DNA of 64,000 nt, taken from positions 68,261 to 132,260 of the forward strand of contig NMRB01001988.1 in the NCBI GenBank assembly GCA_002633025.1. The letters run 5' to 3'. Below, one piece after another: positions 38,201-44,638 of the stretch. The position numbers were made by a program, and so were the translations under genes. The notes below the pieces were generated by a model that worked only from the letters and a program-made list of their open reading frames with translations, was not told the origin of the DNA and made no database searches. The DNA comes from Notospermus geniculatus (Eukaryota > Nemertea > Pilidiophora > Heteronemertea > Lineidae). The first letter of the stretch is position 1, and each line of letters opens with the position of its first letter.

Positions 38201-38883
38201 CTGTAACAGAAAGCCTACGCTCGTCCCCAGTGACCTCGAGCTTAATACTACGCTCTCAACCGCTGGCACAGATGGGGCCTAATCATGTTTCTGAACGCTA
38301 GATGGCGCAAACTGTCATCAACCAATTAGCGACCAGTATTTCACGCAACCAGGGGAAACATGAAACATTTTCTTATTGGCTGATCGTTCAGTGGCTGGTT
38401 GATCCAGCGCGTTCGTCAACAACTGGTAGTGACATCTAGTGTTCAAAAACGGACTTTGGCACCAAGTGTTTCAGTGGTTGAGGGCGACCGCTTCGAGCGG
38501 AGGCCGATACCACTGAATTATTGAGTGTACAGAAAGCCTGGGACTTTCTTTACTTTGCTACCCAATGTGTCACGTGCTTTCTCCTGCTTTATTCAGAAGG
38601 AAAGGCGGCGTCCGTAGAAAAGAAGGCCGAGAAAACTGCTGCTAAAGCAGAAAAGGCAGCCAAAGAAGCTGAAAAATCAAAGGCAAAAGTATCCAAAATT
38701 GTCGAAAAAGTTAAAGCGGCAAAGGCGGAAGGAAAAGATGACAAGGCAAAAGAGTTTAAAAAGGAGTTGAACAAGGAAACAAAGAAGGCGGAAGAGAAAA
38801 CTGAGAAGGCCGCTAAAGCTGAAGAGAAAGCAGCGAAGGCACAGAATAAAGTTGAAAAGGCTGCTCCTTCTGCTAAACCCTAA
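20180..38883 (+). CDS. Secreted Lys/Ala/Glu-rich modular protein, 15 coding exons (gene-level entry)
   Basis: Joining 20180-20267, 22939-24017, 25048-25074, 26401-26433, 28365-28451, 28636-29706, 29992-30027, 30541-30594, 33091-33147, 34588-34623, 35609-35983, 36241-36630, 36800-37159, 37651-38049 and 38597-38883 gives a protein of about 1,459 residues, provided one missing base is allowed in exon 2. All 14 introns are GT-AG and phase 1, which makes the chain hard to get by chance. The product starts with a signal peptide, so it should be secreted or lumenal. Four cysteines are visible, all in two central micro-exons. The rest is Lys/Pro/Ser-rich (exon 2) or Lys/Ala/Glu/Val helix (exons 6 and 11-15) with KAEKK and VEKAEKK repeats typical of single alpha-helices or coiled coils. 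No enzyme motif is seen and I do not recognise the family. An extracellular scaffold, adhesive or cross-linked matrix protein is inference only. Extra small exons may have been missed. Confidence 0.85.
21083..21330 (+). mobile_element. tRNA-headed SINE, near full length
   Basis: Box A GGTGGCATAATGG and box B GGTTCGATCCC, then a unique body ending GAAGCGCTATATAAGAACTCACCATTATTATA, a typical SINE tail. It lies in intron 1 of the secreted-protein gene. Confidence 0.75.
21331..21412 (-). mobile_element. tRNA-headed SINE fragment, Ser/Leu-like head
   Basis: On the minus strand it reads GCCACGATAGCCGAGTGGTT, then CCCGGGTTCGAATC. It is tail to tail with the preceding SINE. Confidence 0.65.
21566..21742. 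mobile_element. MITE with CAGGGGCGGATCCA ends, second copy
   Basis: CAGGGGCGGATCCAG at the left and TTGGATCCGCGCCTG at the right, 177 bp. The interior contains FAAAATTTC-type inverted stretches. It lies in intron 1 of the secreted-protein gene. Confidence 0.8.
22939..24017 (+). CDS. Exon 2: histone-H1-tail-like Lys/Pro/Ser domain with acidic end (frame break near 22988)
   Basis: The acceptor TTTATAG ends at 22938 and the donor GAAT|GTAAGT at 24017 (phase 1). About 360 residues follow. An initial Pro/Lys/Ala stretch leads into many KPKPTKK, SPKSK and TKPPKK repeats like the disordered tails of histone H1. The last 30 or so residues turn acidic (EETSPESESEPTESESE). Entering in phase 1 from exon 1 gives ASQPSKPVLPKPAKTPTK, in keeping with what follows, but the frame then stops at 23040-23042. 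The long open frame is one base out of register. A single lost A in the run at 22988-22991 would explain this. Confidence 0.8.
24380..24455 (+). mobile_element. SINE tail with ATT microsatellite
   Basis: AAAGTGGTGCTATACAAATTC followed by (TTA)n at 24431-24453, the 3' tail form of a SINE. Confidence 0.55.
24663..24880. mobile_element. Fold-back MITE, GCTTTAACTCATCTGCCCCAG ends
   Basis: The ends CTTTAACTCATCTGCCCCAG and CTGGGGCAGTTGAGTTAAAG are inverted. An inner pair AGCAGACGGTATCTTCTG and CAGAAGATGCCGTCTGCT is also inverted. It lies in intron 2. Confidence 0.85.
24910..24953. repeat. GGT microsatellite
   Basis: About 12 GGT/GGC units in intron 2. Confidence 0.9.
25048..25074 (+). CDS. Exon 3: 27-nt micro-exon
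   Basis: Acceptor ATATTTTGCAG, donor GGAG|GTATGG, phase 1 on both sides. With the base carried over it reads F-PPKESKEG, in keeping with the neighbouring Lys/Glu-rich protein. The match of phase and composition is the only support for so short an exon. Confidence 0.6.
26401..26433 (+). CDS. Exon 4: 33-nt micro-exon
   Basis: Excellent acceptor (TTCAACTTTTCAATTTCAG) and donor (GCGG|GTAAGA), phase 1 on both sides. It reads V-DGIKIDNDTA and then G across the junction. It can be skipped without a frameshift. Confidence 0.7.
27055..27125. repeat. Tandem GATGAACATTAATGCTAAATGAAT units
   Basis: About three imperfect copies of a unit of roughly 28 bp in intron 4. Confidence 0.75.
28365..28451 (+). 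CDS. Exon 5: 87-nt linker exon
   Basis: Acceptor TTATTTGATTTTCAG, donor CTCG|GTATGA, phase 1 on both sides. It encodes 29 residues beginning E-SDKKLIDTGTPDFG. It is less Lys-rich than its neighbours and contains Phe, Leu and Thr, so it may form a small ordered linker between the exon 2 tail and the exon 6 helix. Confidence 0.75.
28636..29706 (+). CDS. Exon 6: 357-residue Lys/Ala/Glu helical domain
   Basis: Acceptor CCTCTACTCTAG, donor GACG|GTAAGT, phase 1 on both sides, length divisible by 3. The frame is open throughout. Long runs of KAEKKAKKA type are broken at intervals by short Gly turns such as ASSGNTKDLEKA, EEKGDPQAVKAA and VTGEKKDLKKA. This suggests repeated helical hairpins made by internal duplication. 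There is no Cys or Trp and very few aromatic residues. The long open frames on the opposite strand here come from the AAG/GAG-rich composition. Confidence 0.9.
29992..30027 (+). CDS. Exon 7: 36-nt micro-exon
   Basis: Acceptor TTATTATTTGCAG, donor ATTA|GTGAGT, phase 1 on both sides. It reads V-KAQRAHITQSI and then S across the junction. It leads from the helical domain to the cysteine modules. Confidence 0.7.
30161..30336. mobile_element. Fold-back MITE, AATATTAGTGAGTTTAAGAAAC ends
   Basis: GAAACCATACGTTAACGCTA is inverted as TAGCGTTAACGTATGGTTTC. Inner GTGACGTCA-like sequences flank a loop of about 30 bp. It lies in intron 7. Confidence 0.85.
30541..30594 (+). CDS. Exon 8: first two-Cys module
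   Basis: Acceptor TTCTATTTTCAG, donor ACTG|GTAAGT, phase 1 on both sides. It encodes S-VTICPPGFKKSGEDCVT. The CxPG-aromatic-x(5)-C pattern is like half of an EGF-type or furin-type Cys module. Two cysteines could form a small loop or cross-link chains. Confidence 0.8.
30871..31160. mobile_element. Fold-back element built of GTTGAAAG / CTTTCAAC units
   Basis: The outer ends GGGGGGTTTACACGATTCAAC and GTTGAATCGTGTACCCCCCC enclose many GTTGAAGGTGTTGAAC repeats in both directions. It lies in intron 8. Confidence 0.85.
31203..31440 (+). mobile_element. tRNA-headed SINE, near full length
   Basis: Box A GGTGGCGCAGTGG, box B GGTTCGATACC, body with CTCCGGGGGCTCCGGTTTCC, and a tail ending TTTTTTTTATTATC. 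It lies in intron 8. Confidence 0.75.
31441..33090 (+). other. Rest of intron 8
   Basis: Contains a SINE fragment on the minus strand at 32205-32275 (GGGTTCGAATCTGGTAAGC) and a fold-back element at 32331-32585 (TAAAGATAATGTATCACG inverted as CGTGATACATTATCTTTA). No further exon is seen. Confidence 0.55.
33091..33147 (+). CDS. Exon 9: second two-Cys module
   Basis: Acceptor TTGATTTTCTTCAG, donor TCAGG|GTAAGC, phase 1 on both sides. It encodes V-VKCNTAAGYKVKGGTCIQ. The C-x(4)-GYK-x(3)-G-x-C spacing mirrors exon 8 (GFK, then SGEDC), so the two exons look like a duplicated module. Confidence 0.8.
33318..33505. mobile_element. Inverted pair of CCCCAACCGGGGTCTTCCTCAG repeats
   Basis: TAGTAAAAGTAAAGTCGTC..TTTCGACCCCAACCGGGG is followed by its complement with arms of about 85 bp. 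Related single fragments lie at 17660-17760, 36085-36135, 47998-48115 and 58078-58130. The motif recalls the ends of Penelope-like elements, but no reverse transcriptase is present. Confidence 0.7.
33672..33758. mobile_element. MITE of the AAATGCTTTTACTT family
   Basis: GAGTAAATGCCTTTTACTTCC is inverted as GAAGTAAAAGCATTTACTA. It lies in intron 9. Relatives are at 13876, 35177 and 40344. Confidence 0.65.
33795..34112 (-). mobile_element. tRNA-headed SINE, minus strand
   Basis: Head on the minus strand at 34112: GGCGTGGTCTAGTGGTTAGCG, then box B GGGTTCGATTCCC. The body includes CACCCAGGTGTAAAAGGGG and the tail AATAATTGTGAAGTGCCTAG. It lies in intron 9. Confidence 0.75.
34161..34463. mobile_element. 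Fold-back element, CATCTTCGATAATCGAAGGCC ends
   Basis: The ends CATCTTCGATAATCGAAGGCC and GGCCTTCGATTATCGAAGATG are perfect inverses. An inner pair GACCGGTCCGCGGCG / CGCCGCGGACCGGTC is also present. It is flanked on both sides by ACTGCTATAGCTATACCAGCCAT-type sequence. It lies in intron 9. Confidence 0.85.
34588..34623 (+). CDS. Exon 10: 36-nt micro-exon
   Basis: Acceptor CGTCTTACTTGCAG, donor AAAAG|GTAAGG, phase 1 on both sides. It reads D-ATETFVGTSEK and then G, a short Thr/Ser linker before the C-terminal helical exons. Confidence 0.7.
34728..35000. mobile_element. Fold-back element, TACAAGGGAGTAAGAAATA ends
   Basis: TACAAGGGAGTAAGAAATA is inverted as TATTTCTTACTCCCTTGTA, with an AT-rich palindromic centre rich in GGGAAAATTT / AAATTTTCCC. 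It lies in intron 10. Confidence 0.8.
35177..35297. mobile_element. MITE, GGCTGATATTTATAAAAGCTAAC ends
   Basis: AATGGCTGATATTTATAAAAG at the left and CTTTTATGAATACCGGCCAATG at the right. It is the same family as 11101 and 13876. It lies in intron 10. Confidence 0.8.
35609..35983 (+). CDS. Exon 11: helical hairpin module 1
   Basis: Acceptor CAATTGTTTTCAG, donor GCAG|GTATAT, phase 1 on both sides, 125 residues. Two Lys/Glu/Val helices (heptads such as VEKAEKK) flank a central turn EAKKKGDDKKVKKLAEK. It ends ETAKEVSTA. With exons 12-15 it forms a tandem family of similar modules. Confidence 0.9.
36241..36630 (+). CDS. Exon 12: helical hairpin module 2
   Basis: Acceptor TTTACATTTTAG, donor CAAAG|GTAAGA, phase 1 on both sides, 130 residues. 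The central turn is KVAGKPAKVEELKAK. The C-terminal half is nearly pure AEKKAEK repeats. It follows exon 11 after an intron of only 257 nt. Confidence 0.9.
36800..37159 (+). CDS. Exon 13: helical hairpin module 3
   Basis: Acceptor TTATATTTTGAAAG, donor GAAAG|GTATGT, phase 1 on both sides, 120 residues. The central turn is KEAGKEAVAIKKKVEK. It is richer in Val, which suits a coiled-coil core. The intron before it is 169 nt. Confidence 0.9.
37233..37335. repeat. Inverted repeat in intron 13
   Basis: GTGCTATTTTGGCGTTATCT is inverted as AGATAACGCCAAGATAGCAC, and CTAACGTGGCGTTA as TAACGCCACGTTAG. Confidence 0.75.
37651..38049 (+). CDS. Exon 14: helical hairpin module 4
   Basis: Acceptor ATTTTGGTACAG, donor AAAAG|GTAAAC, phase 1 on both sides, 133 residues. 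The turn here uses Pro rather than Gly: KATAPKKAEALKPVVKK. Leu is more frequent than in the other modules (LEKKAGDLKSKVEE). Confidence 0.88.
38198..38520. mobile_element. Probable inverted-repeat element in intron 14
   Basis: The imperfect ends ACAGAAAGCCTACGCTCG and TACAGAAAGCCTGGG, with CTCTCAACCGCTGGCAC / CAGTGGTTGAGGG arms. The element boundaries are uncertain. Confidence 0.4.
38597..38883 (+). CDS. Exon 15: final coding exon, helical module 5
   Basis: Acceptor CTGCTTTATTCAG in phase 1. It encodes 95 residues with the module turn KAEGKDDKAKEFKKE and ends AAPSAKP before TAA at 38881-38883. A consensus donor, TCG|GTAAGG, lies 7 nt after the stop, so the 3'UTR is probably spliced to 40002. 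Confidence 0.88.
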
Positions 38884-39006
38884 GAATCGGTAAGGTCCTG
38901 AACGTGGAACCCTTTATGAAGCCTTTGTTAACAGGCATGTCCGTATAAAGTATGTTTATGTAATCGCAGCCTAATGCATGAGCAAAGACCGATCGATATA
39001 TGTATT

Positions 39007-39139
39007 AAGGTCTCGGGCCACTTGTGCGTTTTGCGCTGCGTGATGCGTCAAATCTTTTGTTAGGAAGCAGAATGGCGGAAAATAACAAAAGATTTGACGC
39101 ATCACGCAGGGCAAAACGCACAAGTGGCCCGAGACCTTT
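39007..39139. mobile_element. Near-perfect fold-back element A
   Basis: AAGGTCTCGGGCCACTTGTG through CAAATCTTTTGTTA (about 55 bp) is repeated inverted after a loop of about 25 bp. Confidence 0.9.
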
Positions 39140-39146
39140 AAGGTAC

Positions 39147-39504
39147 AGGTCGACATTGCGTCTTGAAGCAACTCGCGGCAACTGGCTTTCCGGCGATGGA
39201 AGCAACTCGGAGTGACTGGTCAGTTGCCGATTTTGTCGACCTGAGCGCGCTTGCGTCTCCGAGCAACTGCCGGATCCGCAAGTTGCCGCGAGTTGCTTCG
39301 AGTTGCCCATGTTATACTTTTCGGCGACTTTTCTCCAGTTCCACTCAGATCCGTCGACCTGCCCCTGCTGTTCGAGGTAACTGCCAGTTGCTCCGAGTTC
39401 CTCTCAATCGCTGAAATGTCGACCAGCGCGTGGTAGTTTTTTGATCTGTGACGGATCCGTCGAGTTGCTGCTTCAAGACGCAATGTCAACCTGTAAGCAC
39501 CTTT
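39147..39504. repeat. Inverted-repeat spacer between two fold-backs
   Basis: CAGGTCGACATTGCGTCTTG at the left is inverted as CAAGACGCAATGTCAACCTG at the right. The interior carries several GAGTTGC/GCAACTC units in both directions. Confidence 0.75.
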
Positions 39505-39637
39505 AAGGTCTCGGGCCACTTGTGCGTTTTGCGCTGCGTGATGCGTCAAACCTTTTGTTGTTTTCCGCCGTTCTGCTTCCTAACAAAAGATTTGACGCAT
39601 CACGCAGCGCAAAACGCACAAGTGGCCCGAGACCTTA
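39505..39637. mobile_element. Near-perfect fold-back element A, second copy in opposite orientation
   Basis: Same arms as 39007-39139, but the loop sequence (GGAAGCAGAATGGCGGAAAA) is inverted here. Confidence 0.9.
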
Positions 39638-39959
39638 AAGGCCCGTTTATACAGAGCGCGACCGCGACCGCGACACCGACCGCGGCAGCCGCTGTGTATA
39701 AACGAAAACGTCGTGGTCGCCTAAAAATATGCCAGGGCACATTGATGTTCACACTAAAAAAAAAGTGTCGCGCGGCATTTTCAAAAATTTCGCTCTGGAG
39801 GCAATCTCTGCGGCATGCCGCGCGACCAAAATTTTGGTCGTGGTCGTGGTCGCGTTGTGTATAAACGTTCCCATTCATTTTACATTTGATCAATCCCATG
39901 CGGCTGCCGCGGTCGGTGTCGCGGTCGCGGTCGCGCTCTGTATAAACGGACCTTTAGGC
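39637..39959. mobile_element. Fold-back element with GCGACCGCGACC arms
   Basis: AAAGGCCCGTTTATACAGAG at the left and CTCTGTATAAACGGACCTTT at the right. The arms extend through GCGACCGCGACCGCGACACC. A second inverted pair around GTGTATAAACG lies inside. Confidence 0.9.
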
Positions 39960-40001
39960 CTACGTTACTCAACGGTGTCAAGTCTCTTTTTATATTTCCA
40001 G

Positions 40002-40225
40002 CACAAGAAATGGTTGACTGACAGCGAACACTCACATGGACACGAATTAAGACGATAATTTCTCTCCCTTTCCTGTCTTTCACACACGCATGGTGGAATA
40101 TTCTCCTTATTTCTCGTTTGTTCTCGTTAAGATATTCGTTGTTTCGCTTGTAGACAAGATGATGATTCGTCATCTGTTGGGTTTTGTGGTAGGTTGTAAT
40201 GAAACGAATAAAATGATAAAAATGT
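40002..40225 (+). other. Probable terminal 3'UTR exon
   Basis: It starts after the strong acceptor at 40001 and contains no long open frame. AATAAA at 40207-40212 is the first clear polyadenylation signal after the stop codon of the secreted-protein gene. The cleavage point near 40225 is a guess. Confidence 0.5.
40207..40212 (+). promoter_or_regulatory. Polyadenylation signal AATAAA
   Basis: Canonical hexamer in the presumed terminal exon of the Lys-rich secreted-protein gene. Confidence 0.5.
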
Positions 40226-40343
40226 TACATATTTCTCTGATTTAATTTCTTGTAATAGAAGGATTGCATAATCAGTAAAACAGATTACATCGTCGTCTTG
40301 GTCACTAGCTTGTGTGTGCAGTCAGGCATTGAGAAGCACAAGA

Positions 40344-40458
40344 AGAATAAATAAAGACTAGTAAATGCTTTTACTTGAGTTTTGCAATACAAATGCACTA
40401 GGCAATGCTGTACAAATCTGAAGTAAAAGGCATTTGCTAGTCTTTATTCATATGACCC
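40344..40458. mobile_element. MITE, AGACTAGTAAATGCTTTTACTT ends
   Basis: AATAAAGACTAGTAAATGC at the left and GCATTTGCTAGTCTTTATTC at the right. Confidence 0.8.
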
Positions 40459-40510
40459 AATTTGCTTTGGAGTACATTTACATGTATTCCGACGGAGCCT
40501 CACAAACTGA

Positions 40511-40664
40511 TGATGACCAGGGATCTTATTCACAAAGCTCCCGTAACTTTAGGGATACGCAAATCCTTTGTCTGGCTGATAGTGAACAATAGGTTGTCCG
40601 CAAAAGGACAATAGTTTGCGCACTCCCGTAAGTTACGAGAGCTTCCTGAATAAGGTCCCTGGGC
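40511..40664. mobile_element. Fold-back MITE, CCAGGGATCTTATTCACAAAGC ends
   Basis: CAGGGATCTTATTCACAAAGC at the left and GCTTCCTGAATAAGGTCCCTG at the right. CTCCCGTAACTTTAGG and CCCGTAAGTTACGAGAG form the inner arms. Confidence 0.75.
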
Positions 40665-40949
40665 CTATATTCATAAAACCTGCTGGCCTAAGCGGCCCAT
40701 ACATGCCATAGGCCTACACGTGCAATATTATTGCACAATATGAGGATCAAAAGCCACGAGACTCTTCCTTCGATCCGTCATGCCAGAAGCATATGGCCCT
40801 ATTTTGGGCCCCATATTGTGTAGTAACATTGGAAAGTGTATCTAGGCCTTTGGTTGGTGGTTGTGTACACTGGCCTCTACAAACCCAGCACTTTTAATTA
40901 GCATTTAAGTAAATAAGCCGAGCAAGGTTTTATGAATATTGGACCTGTT
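40665..40949. mobile_element. MITE, GGGCCTATATTCATAAAACC ends
   Basis: GGGCCTATATTCATAAAACC at the left and GGTTTTATGAATATTGGACC at the right. It directly adjoins the previous element. Confidence 0.75.
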
Positions 40950-40980
40950 TGCTGAACTGTGGTTTCGAATGTTCTTCTTT

Positions 40981-41199
40981 TAAAGCACCACGGTATTGCC
41001 ACTTTCTGTCGACAGCCGGCGCCACCGCTACCCGTTCTCCAATACTGTAGTTAAGCCTTTCGCCCCAGTGTTGGAGAATGTATGATTACACTACAATGCA
41101 CGTAGTAGCATGCGTAGTTTACCAAGTCGTCAATAGAGGTCTCCCTTAACGCGGGTAGGTGTAACGCAGGATTGGGAAACAATACTGTGGTCCTTTAAC
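40981..41199. mobile_element. MITE related to 8006-8227
   Basis: TTAAAGCACCACGGTATTG at the left and ACAATACTGTGGTCCTTTAA at the right, with the shared TCGACAGCCGGCGCCACC core. Confidence 0.65.
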
Positions 41200-42950
41200 T
41201 TAGAATTCCAATCTTGATCTGTACGGGCCGTTTCTATCGTTCAGACATACTTCCACAGAATGCAGAGGCGAGTGGAAAACATCGTCAGGGGTAGTTGCAC
41301 ATCGATCGTTCCAAACCACCACCGTTGCTTGACGATTTTTTGGCAGTTCGTGCATATGGCCGTGTCTGATAGGCGACCTCCCAGCTGTTGTACATGAATA
41401 TGTACAGCCTGTAGAATTCATTTGCCTACCAGTTCTTCGGTTCGTGAGCGAAATATGTCGAGAATCCTACGCAATAAATAGTGTGCTTTCGATTTTTTGC
41501 AACCAACATGCCTGAAAATCCAATAGTTGGTCCATTCCCACAACGAAGCAAGTGTGATCATAATTACCACCTTCCCAAAATTCATGAGCAGTATAAACGT
41601 TATGTGGCCAACTATTGGCAAGTTGGTCATGATCCGTGAAGGTCAGTCGAGTCCACGGAAAGGAATTATGATAGGTCTCGGAAGAATTCTTGAAAGGCCG
41701 AACATTAGAGTTAGCACGAGTGTCCCAAAACTCGAACAACCTAATACACGTGCAGCTGGAACTCTCACATATGGAGCAGCCATGGAATTTTGCGTGCGGC
41801 TTTTGGGCATGGCCAACTGGAACAGGAGTAGAACAATCCCAGGAAGTTGCCAAGAAGATGCCAAGACATATTTTGTATATAATCCATCATTAACTTTTAA
41901 ATAGTGGACTTTGGGAACGCAAGGATGGATTTTGGTCTGGCAAGTCAAGGACCAGATTATAACCACAAAATATGCGGAAGGCCTATCACTGTATGTCATT
42001 AACACTATACACTACCAGAAAAACAACAACTGCAGATTTTACATCAGCAACCCTGCGGCAGAGACACAGCTGTATTTGGAGAATATGTAACTCCAAGATC
42101 ATTACCACAGTGTTAAATAATCATGTACATACATGTATGTCATGGAATATTTTTTTTGCGATTAAGTCACGGATCTATAGGGCATGTGGCGATGGGAAGG
42201 CCCTGACGGTCATTTCTACCAGGAAGGAAGGCACACTACCACTGATTTCGTAGCCAGCAGTTCAGCAATATGGTGTATGTCCTTCCAATGAAAGTAGCCA
42301 ATGTATCAAGCGCACCATGTCGGATCTTTGCCACTTGGGTGGGTTGAGAGACACCACCAGTTTCTCTTTACCGGATCTGAAGTTCCTTTTCCTTGCTGTC
42401 ATTGGCGTGTTGTTGGAGATTTCGGGCATTGCGGGAGGTACTGTAATATCGTTGGCTCTTTCTGGATTTTCGGACAAGGTTTCTTTCGTCGATTTTCCCA
42501 ACAATGCGCCGCTTCTGTAATCTATTGCATGGTGATGGTTCAAAACTGCATTTTTCTATTATGTTTTTCGTTTTCTTTAATATAGTCAGCGACCTTCGGC
42601 GTTCAGTACATTATGACATACATGTAGACTGCGTTTTCAAATGTTGTCAGCGAGTCCAGTTTGTGTTACGAGAAATTTTAGTTATTTGCCTTTAATGTAG
42701 GTGGCGGCACCAGAAATGCTTTCGCTTACCACACTGTCCTGTGTTCGTCAGTGCCATCCATGCCCCTTCCCAAGAAAAACAATAAAGGCTTGCCCAGTCG
42801 TCCACTCCTGCTGTTAATGGGGCATCCAATCCATGGGGCAAAATAACTGCCAGTCCCCGAAACCTTCTTCTTGTGGATACATGTATTATTGTCGTTTAAA
42901 ATGCTTTCAATTGACCCAAGATAAATAAAAAAATGTAAGGACCCGCAGTC
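41200..42950. other. ORF-dense unassigned stretch
   Basis: Overlapping open frames of 90-128 residues on both strands (for example 41467-41853 and 42262-42543 on minus, 41527-41904 on plus). No motif I can name and no consistent splice chain. It could be a decayed transposon. Confidence 0.3.
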
Positions 42951-43265
42951 TGTGTACGTCTATAATCGTCATCTTCCTCTCACAAGGGACCTTGGGCGTC
43001 AGGGCTCTGACATCGGTGCCTCATCACGTCGGGGGCTTGCTTACTGCTGTTCTCAGAATAGGGCCTTGGGTCGTTCCGCTGTAAATACGTCTGTTGTAAG
43101 AATAGGGCCTAGGCCAGGGTCGTTCCGCCGTCTCGAAAATACTGTATACATTTTCCTTGATGGTTTGGATTTATTTCAAATCAAGAAAGATACGAAGTCA
43201 TCAATACAAGCGATGAATTCTCAGGGCCGAAGCAGAGCATTACTTAGCCATGGATCACAGGACAC

Positions 43266-43706
43266 TAGAAAGTTGATCAGTTTGGTAAAGGTCAGGTTTG
43301 ATGATGGGGCTATCGTACACATTACATAGCAGAGTTTCCGCCAGAACAAATATTCGGGGGGGGGGGCACAATGTTAATTCTGGTGTGATAGCTCAGAGCG
43401 TTGCATGTTTTCAATGTTAATTCTGGTGTAACATCTCTGAGTGTTACATGTTTTCAATGTTAATCTGGTGTAACATGTTTGAGAAATCAGAAGTCTACAG
43501 ATCTTTGTTTGACTGTTGTATCTCCTGAATGAAAATAAGGGCAATTTGGGCACTGCTCTGCAATAATAAGGGGGGGGGGCAAGCCCCCCTTTAGATCATA
43601 AAAGGGGGCTCCTTGCCCTCCTCTGGTGGAAACCCTGCATAGTAGCCAACAATATAGTATAGCCCTATCATCAAATCTGACCTTTACCAAACTGGCCAAC
43701 TGTTAA
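43266..43706. mobile_element. Nested inverted-repeat elements
   Basis: The outer arms GTTTGGTAAAGGTCAGGTTTG and CAAATCTGACCTTTACCAAAC enclose a second element with GCAGAGTTTCCGCCAGA and TCTGGTGGAAACCCTGC ends (43327-43640). Confidence 0.75.
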
Positions 43707-44338
43707 GTGGCCTGTCATGCCTGTGTGCATGGATATACATGGGGTGGTTTAGAAACAAAAATTAGGCATACTTCCCGAATAGAGCTCATTCGCACAACAC
43801 TGAACAGGCAAGGTTAGGCTAGCTGACTCGTCGTGCATGGGCATATCTTTCACCGACACGCCTGACGAAAGACATTTCTTCGAAACAATTAACTTCCCGT
43901 TGCATTAACAAGTTTACTGGTAAACACGTCACGATATGGCGTCAAATGTCGCCGTAGTGGCCACAGCAGGACTGGGCAAAAAAACCCGCCTGATTTTGTG
44001 GATTCCACTGGACGTCAAGTGTGTACCTCTGCTGAGAAGTAAATCAAATTAATTAGACTTAGTTCAAAGATCTATTTCCACCGCCGTTGGTAGTGATGAG
44101 ATAAGTACATGGCTCCTCGGGAATCCTTTTGTTAAATCCACATAATTTGCCATTTCGTAGGGAGAGAGGACTTGTCAGGGCACAGCATGACTGGGCGATC
44201 CTTTTTTACTGTCATAAAAAATGGCATGAAACCTGCGGAATTCTTGTTAAAATCATAGGCAATTAGTGCTTTGATGCCCTAAGGTTTAGATCCTCATTTT
44301 GCCCCTCTTATACGCTTCGTTGGGAATGATTATGGCCA

Positions 44339-44638
44339 CAGGGCCGTAGCTAGCTTTTTTTCGCTAGGGGGGCATTTTAAGCAAACGAGCTGCCCGGACG
44401 TAGGCTTGGCCTTCGAGCGCCACAGGGGCCTGTTTTGCGGGGGGTCTGGGGGCCTCCCCCAGAAAAATTTTGAAAATTAGAAGCTCAGATGCGATTTGAG
44501 GTCAATTTCCTGCACTCTGAGACACGAACAATTCTGATCTTTTATCCCATTTGATTTTGCTGAAAAAAAAGTTTTTTTTGAACAATTGGCCTGGGGGGGG
44601 CATTTGCCCCCCCTGTCCCTATGCTAGCTACGGGCCTG
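44339..44638. mobile_element. 300-bp MITE, CAGGGCCGTAGCTAGC ends, GGCCA target duplication
   Basis: The inverted ends CAGGGCCGTAGCTAGC and GCTAGCTACGGGCCTG are flanked by GGCCA on both sides (44334-44338 and 44639-44643). A matching truncated end lies at 11391-11460. Confidence 0.85.

Larger units (their letters stand above)
38890..40001 (+). other. Probable 3'UTR intron filled with fold-back elements
   Basis: The donor at 38890 (GTAAGG) follows the stop codon by 7 nt. The acceptor TCTCTTTTTATATTTCCAG ends at 40001. The interval is almost wholly three fold-back elements (39007-39139, 39505-39637, 39637-39959) and an inverted-repeat spacer. A junction so near the stop is not expected to trigger nonsense-mediated decay. 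Confidence 0.55.

Noticed and set aside
41467-42543. Transposase gene suggested by overlapping open frames
   Set aside because: I could not find a catalytic motif or a continuous frame, so no family is assigned.
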